From the NCBI GenBank assembly GCA_021151535.1, contig JAGKXC010000058.1:1-11775 (forward strand): a stretch of 11,775 bases of DNA, written 5' to 3'. The stretch comes from Sphingobacteriia bacterium. Lineage in GTDB: Bacteria > Bacteroidota > Bacteroidia > NS11-12g > UBA955. Positions 6,791 to 11,775 of this stretch are shown here, piece after piece. The notes under the pieces were generated by a model. That model did no database searches and was not told the origin of the DNA. It worked only from the letters and a program-made list of their open reading frames with translations. The stretch's first letter is position 1; each line of letters begins with the position of its first letter. Position numbers and translations under genes: made by a program.

Positions 6791-8080
6791 TTATTTTCCG
6801 AAACGGAACATTTCGCCGCCGTAAATGGCTTGATCGCCCAATTCCTCTTCGATTCTCAACAACTGATTGTATTTTGCCATACGATCAGAACGAGATGCAC
6901 TTCCGGTTTTGATTTGACCGCTGTTCATTGCTACTGCCAAATCCGCAATGGTAGCATCTTCGGTTTCACCGCTTCTATGACTCATTACGTTGGTGTATTT
7001 GTGGCGGGTAGCCATGTTGATCGCGCTCAAAGTTTCGGTTAAAGTACCAATTTGGTTAACTTTAATCAAAATTGAGTTTGCGATACCTTCGTTGATACCT
7101 TTTTGTAAACGGTTTACGTTGGTAACGAACAAATCATCACCCACCAACTGGATTTTATCGCCCAATTTTTGGGTTAACAACTTCCAGCTAGCCCAATCGT
7201 CTTCCGCACAACCATCTTCAATAGAAATGATGGGATAACGCTTGCACCAATCAGCCCAATAGTTTACCATTTCTTCGCCGGTAAATTTGCGGCCATCTGA
7301 TTTTTTGAACACATACAAACCAGATTTTTCATCGTACAATTCGCTGGTAGCAGCATCCATGGCGATGTACATATCAACGCCTGGCTTGTATCCTGCTTTT
7401 TCGATTGCCATCAAAACTGTTTCAATGGCTTCTTCATTGCTTTGAATATTTGGGGCAAAACCGCCTTCGTCGCCAACGTTGGTGCTGTATCCTTTAGATT
7501 TTAAAACCGATTTCAAGTGATGGAACACTTCAACACCCATTTGCATGGCATGGCTGAAAGTATCGGCGTTAACCGGCATCACCATAAATTCTTGGAAATC
7601 GATTTTGTTATCGGCATGGGCGCCACCGTTTAGGATATTCATCATCGGAACTGGCAACACATTGGCATGCACACCCCCAACATAACGGTACAAAGGCAAT
7701 CCCACTTCATCAGCAGCGGCATGGGCAGCAGCCAAAGAAACAGCCAACAAAGCGTTAGCGCCTAAATTTGATTTATTATCGCTTCCATCCAAATCCAACA
7801 ACGCCTGATCAATTTCAGTTTGGTTGGTAACTTCCATCCCCTCCAACGCTTCAGCAATCACGTTATTTACATGGTCAACGGCTTTCAAAACACCTTTTCC
7901 AAGATAAAAATCCTGATTTCCGTCTCTCAATTCCATTGCCTCATGGATTCCAGTGCTGGCTCCTGAAGGAACTGCGGCTCTACCGAAACCGCCATCATCA
8001 GTGAATACTTCTGCCTCTACCGTTGGGTTACCGCGAGAATCTAAAATCTGGCGGGCTTGAATGTGGGTTATTTCGCTCAT
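6791..8080 (-). CDS. eno: Enolase (phosphopyruvate hydratase)
   Basis: Enolase interconverts 2-phosphoglycerate and phosphoenolpyruvate in glycolysis and gluconeogenesis, in the cytoplasm and with Mg2+. The 429-residue length is standard. The mobile loop PSGASTG (38-44) is present. The catalytic pair is Glu205 (in GDEGG) and Lys340 (in SILIKVNQIGTLTET). The metal ligands are Asp242 (AMDAA), Glu288 (SIEDG) and Asp315 (VGDDL), and Lys391 precedes the SRSDR motif. All sit within a few positions of their E. coli equivalents. The ATG at 8080 lies 27 nt after the carA stop on the same strand, with no terminator between, which suggests a carA-eno operon closed by the hairpin at 6737-6767. Nothing in the sequence suggests a defect. 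Confidence 0.98.
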   Translation of the reverse strand: MSEITHIQARQILDSRGNPTVEAEVFTDDGGFGRAAVPSGASTGIHEAMELRDGNQDFYLGKGVLKAVDHVNNVIAEALEGMEVTNQTEIDQALLDLDGSDNKSNLGANALLAVSLAAAHAAADEVGLPLYRYVGGVHANVLPVPMMNILNGGAHADNKIDFQEFMVMPVNADTFSHAMQMGVEVFHHLKSVLKSKGYSTNVGDEGGFAPNIQSNEEAIETVLMAIEKAGYKPGVDMYIAMDAATSELYDEKSGLYVFKKSDGRKFTGEEMVNYWADWCKRYPIISIEDGCAEDDWASWKLLTQKLGDKIQLVGDDLFVTNVNRLQKGINEGIANSILIKVNQIGTLTETLSAINMATRHKYTNVMSHRSGETEDATIADLAVAMNSGQIKTGSASRSDRMAKYNQLLRIEEELGDQAIYGGEMFRFGK

Positions 8081-8107
8081 GCTATTTTTATTAGAACAGG
8101 TTTAAAA

Positions 8108-9211
8108 TTAGGCTTTATGACTTTTCATCAAGTCGATAAATTGATCAAACAAATACCAAGAATCGTGCGGTCCTGGCGATGCTTCAGGGTGATGTTGTAC
8201 GCTAAATGCCGGAACATCTAGGCGGGCAATGCCTTCAACAGATTGATCGTTTAAATTGATATGGGTTAACTGAATTTTGCTGCTTAATGCTTCATCGTAT
8301 TTCACGGCAAATCCATGATTCTGAGAGGTAATTTCGCTTCTACCGGTTACCAAATTCTTCACGGGATGGTTACAACCTCTATGTCCGTGGTGCATTTTGT
8401 AGGTAGTTAAACCGCTGGCCAAGCTCAACAATTGGTGACCCAAGCAAATTCCAAATGTAGGAATACCGCTATCCACCAAGGTTTTCACCGTAGCGATGGC
8501 ATAATCCATAGAAGCTGGATCGCCAGGGCCGTTGCTAATCATCAAGCCATCTGGATTCCACGCTTTCACCGTTTCGGCCGTAGTATTCCAAGGGAACACA
8601 CCGATATGGCAACCGCGTTCTTGTAAACAGCGGATGATATTTTCCTTACTTCCATAATCCAACAGCGCTACTTTATAGGGCGATGCGGGATCTCCTGTGG
8701 TATAAAATTCAGAACAAGACACCTTTGAAGCCAATTCCAAGCCATCCATAGATGGAGTTTCTTTTACTTTGGCTCTTAGCGTTTCAACATCCAAAATCTC
8801 AGAAGAAATAATGGCATTCATGGCGCCGGTATCGCGGATATGGCGAACCAACTCACGGGTATCGATATCAGAAATTCCCACCAAATTATTCTGCATGAAA
8901 TAGGTATCCAAACTGTCGTTGGCCATTTTACGCGAAAAATTGTGAGAGAATTTTTTACAAACCAATCCAGCGATTTTGATTCCATTGCTTTCAACATCGG
9001 TATCACGTACGCCGTAATTACCAATGTGATCTGATGTCATCACCAAAATTTGGCCAAAATACGAGGGGTCTGTAAATACTTCCTGATAACCCGTCATACC
9101 TGTATTGAAACAGATTTCGCCGGTGGTTGTTCCTACTTTGCCAATGGCATTTCCATGAAAAACGGTACCATCTTCGAGTACCAGAATTGCGGGGTTACTG
9201 TGTGTAATCAC
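8108..9211 (-). CDS. carA: Carbamoyl-phosphate synthase small (glutaminase) subunit CarA
   Basis: CarA hydrolyses glutamine and channels ammonia to CarB, which makes carbamoyl phosphate for pyrimidines and arginine. The product has 367 residues. The N-terminal CPSase small-chain domain (about 1-150) contains GTTTGEICFNTGMTGYQE. The class I glutamine amidotransferase domain follows, with nucleophile Cys256 (GICLGHQ) and His341/Glu343 (HHPEASPGP), equivalent to E. coli C269, H353 and E355. The start is GTG at 9211; no closer ATG exists, and this start places the LVLEDGTVFHG block where the family has it. No carB gene is adjacent, so the large subunit must be encoded elsewhere. It is probably co-transcribed with eno, 27 nt downstream. 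Confidence 0.96.
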   Translation of the reverse strand: MITHSNPAILVLEDGTVFHGNAIGKVGTTTGEICFNTGMTGYQEVFTDPSYFGQILVMTSDHIGNYGVRDTDVESNGIKIAGLVCKKFSHNFSRKMANDSLDTYFMQNNLVGISDIDTRELVRHIRDTGAMNAIISSEILDVETLRAKVKETPSMDGLELASKVSCSEFYTTGDPASPYKVALLDYGSKENIIRCLQERGCHIGVFPWNTTAETVKAWNPDGLMISNGPGDPASMDYAIATVKTLVDSGIPTFGICLGHQLLSLASGLTTYKMHHGHRGCNHPVKNLVTGRSEITSQNHGFAVKYDEALSSKIQLTHINLNDQSVEGIARLDVPAFSVQHHPEASPGPHDSWYLFDQFIDLMKSHKA

Positions 9212-9217
9212 TTCAAG

Positions 9218-9295
9218 GGTTCAAATTTCGCACAACTCAACCGGTTAAGCAAACCATGTGGGTAAATTGTGCGGGTATTTTTTAAGGTTCAAATT
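9218..9295. repeat. Pair of 10-bp direct repeats upstream of carA
   Basis: GGTTCAAATT occurs at 9218-9227 and again at 9286-9295, and both copies are preceded by AAG(G). They are in the same orientation, with 68 bp between their starts, in the gap before carA. The proximal copy overlaps the possible -7 element of carA, so a regulator-binding pair is conceivable. The sequence resembles a tRNA T-loop, but no flanking stems pair. Confidence 0.4.
9222..9253 (-). promoter_or_regulatory. carA: Possible carA-eno promoter
   Basis: On the minus strand, TTTG (9253 to 9250) is separated by 20 nt from GAAATTTG (9229 to 9222), which differs from TAnnTTTG only at its first base. Transcription would start near 9215-9218, leaving a leader of only a few nucleotides before the GTG at 9211. 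If this is the true promoter, the paired repeats at 9302-9348 belong to the tail of the upstream transcript rather than to the carA leader. Confidence 0.3.
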
Positions 9296-9301
9296 GCGGT
9301 A

Positions 9302-9348
9302 GCGTGATTTTTCTTTTTCTGGCGATGAATCACGCAAGTCTCATCGCC
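9302..9348 (-). promoter_or_regulatory. Interleaved inverted repeats, candidate H-type RNA pseudoknot
   Basis: Two perfect 8-bp inverted repeats interleave. GGCGATGA/TCATCGCC lies at 9321-9328 and 9341-9348; GCGTGATT/AATCACGC lies at 9302-9309 and 9328-9335, and the two share base 9328. In minus-strand RNA the order gives stem 1 (8 bp), a 5-nt loop, stem 2 (7-8 bp) and an 11-nt A-rich loop AGAAAAAGAAA, which is classic H-type pseudoknot geometry. It begins 6 nt after the stop of the TerC-family gene and ends 90 nt before carA. It lacks a U-tract, so it is not an ordinary terminator. The two hairpins could instead be mutually exclusive alternatives. I do not recognise a known riboswitch class. 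Confidence 0.5.
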
Positions 9349-9354
9349 CATTTA

Positions 9355-10401
9355 TCAAGATTCTGTTTGGGTTTTGGGAAACCAGATCGACCAAAAGATA
9401 CTCAATCCCAAAATGCCCACGATAACAATTAAGTTGTGGATTTCGGTGAAGCCGTATTCTTTGAGGTAATGTTCTAAGAGCATTTTAATTCCGATGTAAA
9501 CCAAAATCAGCGACAAGCCGTACTTAAGCGAATAAAACTGATCCATCCCTGCTCCCAAAAGGAAATATAAAGACCTCAAGCCCATTACCGCGAAGATGTT
9601 GGAGAAGAAAACCAAATAAGGATCGGTGGTAACGCCAAAAACTGCTGGTACGCTATCTACAGCAAAAACCACATCGGTGATATCCACGATCACAAGCACC
9701 AAAAACGGGATTGTCATGTACCACAAACCATTGATACGCTTGAAAAACTTGGTTTCATCTGGGTTGCCGCTATCAACGCGGAACCATTTTCTTGCATATT
9801 TTACTATTATGTGATTTTCAGTATCGAATTCTTCATCTTCTGATGAAAACAGCATTTTAAATCCACTGTAAACGAGGAAAGCGCCAAACAGGTACATCAC
9901 CCAAGTGAAGCGCATAACAATTTCACTGCCTAGGTAGATGAAAAGGAATCTTAAAATAATCGCCCCGATAACTCCCCAAACCAAAATACGTTTCTGGTTT
10001 TCGCCATTCATTTTAAAGGATTGAAAAATGAGAAGAATCACAAAAAGGTTGTCGACAGAGAGCGCGTATTCCAACAAAAATCCGCTGAGGTAACTCACGG
10101 CTGCTGTTTTTCCAAAAGCGTGCAAGCCATCCTCAAAACTGCCAGAAGTATTGAGCTGCAGGCGATATTTTAGCGAATAGGCTTTGATATCATTGAGGGT
10201 CTCAATGTTTTGAAGGTTATCGTGGAAATAATAGATTAACAATGTCATAAGCAACCCTACCGAAAACCAAACAGCGCTGTGTTTTAGGGCTTGTTTGGCG
10301 GTAACTTCATCGTGGGTACTTTTGGAGAAAACGCCCAAATCCCAGAGCATCCCTACCAGCAGAATGAGAAAAAATACGGTTAAAAAAAGGGTTTGTATCA
10401 T
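9355..10401 (-). CDS. TerC/Alx family integral membrane protein
   Basis: This is a polytopic inner-membrane protein of the TerC (Pfam) family, whose studied members (Alx, the Bacillus TerC proteins) are tied to manganese export or metal supply to exported enzymes. With the ATG at 10401 it has 348 residues and about nine hydrophobic segments. Conserved acidic membrane motifs are EYALSVDN (111-118) and DITDVVFAVDSVPAV (240-254), with an acidic soluble loop between (about 187-210). The frame stays open upstream to 10545, but the extra 48 residues are not TerC-like, are not hydrophobic in the right pattern, and would overlap the divergent peptidase start, so I reject that start. The stop is TGA at 9355, followed at once by the paired repeats. 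Tellurite resistance is a historical label; substrate unknown. Confidence 0.88.
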   Translation of the reverse strand: MIQTLFLTVFFLILLVGMLWDLGVFSKSTHDEVTAKQALKHSAVWFSVGLLMTLLIYYFHDNLQNIETLNDIKAYSLKYRLQLNTSGSFEDGLHAFGKTAAVSYLSGFLLEYALSVDNLFVILLIFQSFKMNGENQKRILVWGVIGAIILRFLFIYLGSEIVMRFTWVMYLFGAFLVYSGFKMLFSSEDEEFDTENHIIVKYARKWFRVDSGNPDETKFFKRINGLWYMTIPFLVLVIVDITDVVFAVDSVPAVFGVTTDPYLVFFSNIFAVMGLRSLYFLLGAGMDQFYSLKYGLSLILVYIGIKMLLEHYLKEYGFTEIHNLIVIVGILGLSIFWSIWFPKTQTES

Positions 10402-10543
10402 GCTTGAACAACTTGAAAATGGGAATATCGCTATTCCAGAATGCGAAGTTAGGTTGAAAATCAAAATTTCTTCCACTAGCTGATGAATATCTTTCCCACA
10501 TGAGGAAGAGGCAATCTTATGATTTATTGATAGATTTGTATCC
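10402..10543. promoter_or_regulatory. Divergent intergenic region
   Basis: This 142-nt gap separates the TerC-family gene (minus) from the S46 peptidase gene (plus) and should contain both promoters. On the plus strand TAGATTTG (10531-10538) is an exact TAnnTTTG match, but it ends 5 nt before the peptidase ATG and has no TTTG at the expected distance upstream. On the minus strand AAATTTTG (about 10462-10469) is a one-mismatch -7 candidate for the TerC-family gene. No strong Shine-Dalgarno sequence precedes either start. Confidence 0.35.
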
Positions 10544-11775
10544 ATGAAAATGCCTCAATTTTCTTTGATAAAAGCAGCCAAACGATTGGCTCAAAAATCA
10601 GGATTGGTAGTTGTAGCGGGTTTATTGATGTGGGTTGTTTCACAATCCCATCGCCCGGAAGAAGGGATGTTCCCGTTGAATTACGTGAACATGAACGATT
10701 TAAAGAACTCCGGCATGAAACTCAGTGGAGAAGAGATTTTCAACCCAGGTAAAATTTCTCTAACCAATGCGCTGGTAAAAGTGGGCGGTTGCACGGGAAG
10801 TTTTATTTCGGATGAAGGATTGATTATTACCAACCACCATTGCGTTTATGGCTCGGTTGCGGAATTGAGCACCGTGGATAACAATTATCTGGAAAATGGC
10901 TTCGTGGCGAAAACCAAGGAAATGGAGATTCCGATCAACATGCCTTGCAAGATTACGATGAGTTATGAAGATGTTTCTTCCAAAGTGTTGGAAGGGGTAA
11001 ATGTAGGGTTATCACCCGCGGCGCGTTTGCAGTTAATTGCATCCAATATTTCGTCGATTGTGAAGGCAGAAAAAGCTAAAAATCCAGAGTTTACCGTAGA
11101 AGTAAGTGAGATGTTTGTGGGCAGAACCTTTGTACTTTTCCGCTATATCACATTGCAAGACGTGCGATTGGTATTGGCGCCTCCGGTAACCATTGGTCAG
11201 TTTGGTGGCGATTCCGACAACTGGGAGTGGCCTCGACATAACGGCGATTTCTCGATGGTGAGAGCCTATATTGGGAAAGACGGCAAACCTGCGGCGTACA
11301 ACAAGGAGAATGTTCCTTACAAGCCAGCAAAGAAGTTAAAAATCAACCCTGCAGGCACTAAAGAGGGTGATTTTGTATTTATAATGGGTTATCCTGGAAG
11401 AACTTTTCGCAACGAAACTGCGGGATATATGAAGTTTCAGGAGGATATTCATTTGAAGAAAATTCAAAGTTGGTTTGCCTATGTGATTGAATCGATGAAA
11501 CTATCAACGGAAAAATTGCCGGCTCAGCGTTTGGCTTTTGCGGGAGATATTCAATCGTTGGAGAATACAGAGAAAAATTATCGCGGTAAAATCCAAGGCT
11601 TGAGAAGAACAGGTTTGGTAGCTGCAAAATATGATGAAGAACGGGCGATGAAGGAATGGCTAAGAAATCCAAGTGATCCTCAGCCAGGTGTGAGCAGCCC
11701 TGTTGATGCGGAGGCCATGAAAACATTTGCTGAGATTGAAAGAATTTGGAATGCAAAGCGTGGTATTAGTGAAAT
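10544..11775 (+). CDS. S46 family dipeptidyl-peptidase (DPP7/DPP11-like), 3' end outside window
   Basis: This is an exported serine exopeptidase that removes dipeptides from peptide N-termini in the periplasm. The visible 410 codons stay open to the right edge; full-length family members have about 700 residues. The N-terminus is lysine-rich (K2-K18) followed by a hydrophobic segment (about 20-33), consistent with a signal peptide cleaved before the mature EEGMFPLNYV region. The catalytic His is His99 in TNHHC, and the catalytic Asp is Asp235 in the block FGGDSDNWEWPRHNGDF (220-236). Asn226 and Trp227 are the expected binders of the substrate N-terminus, as in the P. mexicana enzyme. The catalytic Ser and the residue that separates DPP7 from DPP11 specificity lie beyond the window, so specificity cannot be called. 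ATG codons at 10544 and 10550 are both possible starts. Confidence 0.93.
   Translation, partial: MKMPQFSLIKAAKRLAQKSGLVVVAGLLMWVVSQSHRPEEGMFPLNYVNMNDLKNSGMKLSGEEIFNPGKISLTNALVKVGGCTGSFISDEGLIITNHHCVYGSVAELSTVDNNYLENGFVAKTKEMEIPINMPCKITMSYEDVSSKVLEGVNVGLSPAARLQLIASNISSIVKAEKAKNPEFTVEVSEMFVGRTFVLFRYITLQDVRLVLAPPVTIGQFGGDSDNWEWPRHNGDFSMVRAYIGKDGKPAAYNKENVPYKPAKKLKINPAGTKEGDFVFIMGYPGRTFRNETAGYMKFQEDIHLKKIQSWFAYVIESMKLSTEKLPAQRLAFAGDIQSLENTEKNYRGKIQGLRRTGLVAAKYDEERAMKEWLRNPSDPQPGVSSPVDAEAMKTFAEIERIWNAKRGISE

Noticed and set aside
9215..9300. tRNA T-arm-like sequences (GGTTCAAAT) upstream of carA.
   Set aside because: The bases around both copies do not form the 5-bp T stem, and no acceptor, D or anticodon arms are present.
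9302..9348. The paired repeats as a rho-independent terminator.
   Set aside because: Neither strand has a U-tract directly after the stem; the T-rich run lies on the 5' side for plus-strand transcripts and becomes an A-rich loop in minus-strand RNA.
10402..10545. Longer start for the TerC-family protein (ATG at 10545, 48 extra residues).
   Set aside because: The extension does not resemble TerC, interrupts the expected membrane-first N-terminus, and would overlap the start of the divergent S46 gene. The ATG at 10401 gives a normal 348-residue protein.
277..11756. Many other open frames of 60-200 codons on both strands inside the genes listed.
   Set aside because: They lie inside genes with clear family matches, read in other frames, and show no recognisable domain or conserved motif of their own.

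Overview
The window looks like chromosomal DNA from a member of the Bacteroidota. Three things point there: a secreted metallopeptidase ending in a type IX secretion system (T9SS) type A sorting domain, a family S46 dipeptidyl-peptidase, and promoter-like sequences of the Bacteroidota form TTTG-N(17-23)-TAnnTTTG with few clear Shine-Dalgarno sites. I cannot place it below phylum, although the carA-eno pair recalls gene order in Flavobacteriia-like genomes. Most of the content is housekeeping; I saw no phage, transposon, CRISPR array, tRNA or rRNA.

Layout, all on the minus strand except the last gene. Positions 1-276 are non-coding and hold a well-formed promoter firing left, out of the window. 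Positions 277-3829 hold a compact cluster, in transcription order plsY, clpS, scoA, rdgB, queA, with gaps of 8-42 nt and a 4-nt ATGA overlap between rdgB and queA. Upstream of it, at 3878-6676, is an M36 (fungalysin) metallopeptidase with an inserted PA domain and a C-terminal T9SS tail. A canonical intrinsic terminator at 6737-6767 separates this gene from eno (6791-8080) and carA (8108-9211), which are 27 nt apart and probably co-transcribed. A TerC/Alx-family membrane protein (9355-10401) lies upstream of carA. The 143-nt gap between them holds two interleaved perfect inverted repeats that could fold as an H-type RNA pseudoknot. On the plus strand, a divergent S46 peptidase starts at 10544 and runs off the right edge without its catalytic serine.

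How the genes fit together: the two exported peptidases suggest a protein- or peptide-degrading lifestyle. The M36 enzyme would cut proteins outside the cell, and the S46 enzyme would release dipeptides in the periplasm. The cluster serves core metabolism and maintenance: phospholipid synthesis (PlsY), N-degron proteolysis (ClpS), CoA transfer for ketoacid or ketone-body use (ScoA), nucleotide pool cleaning (RdgB) and queuosine tRNA modification (QueA). Eno and CarA serve glycolysis and pyrimidine/arginine synthesis. Two genes lack their usual partner in the window: scoA has no scoB and carA has no carB.

The observations most worth checking are the pseudoknot between the terC-family gene and carA, the promoter-like element that overlaps the upstream TTG start of plsY, and the outward promoter at the left edge. 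I found no convincing undescribed multi-gene system.
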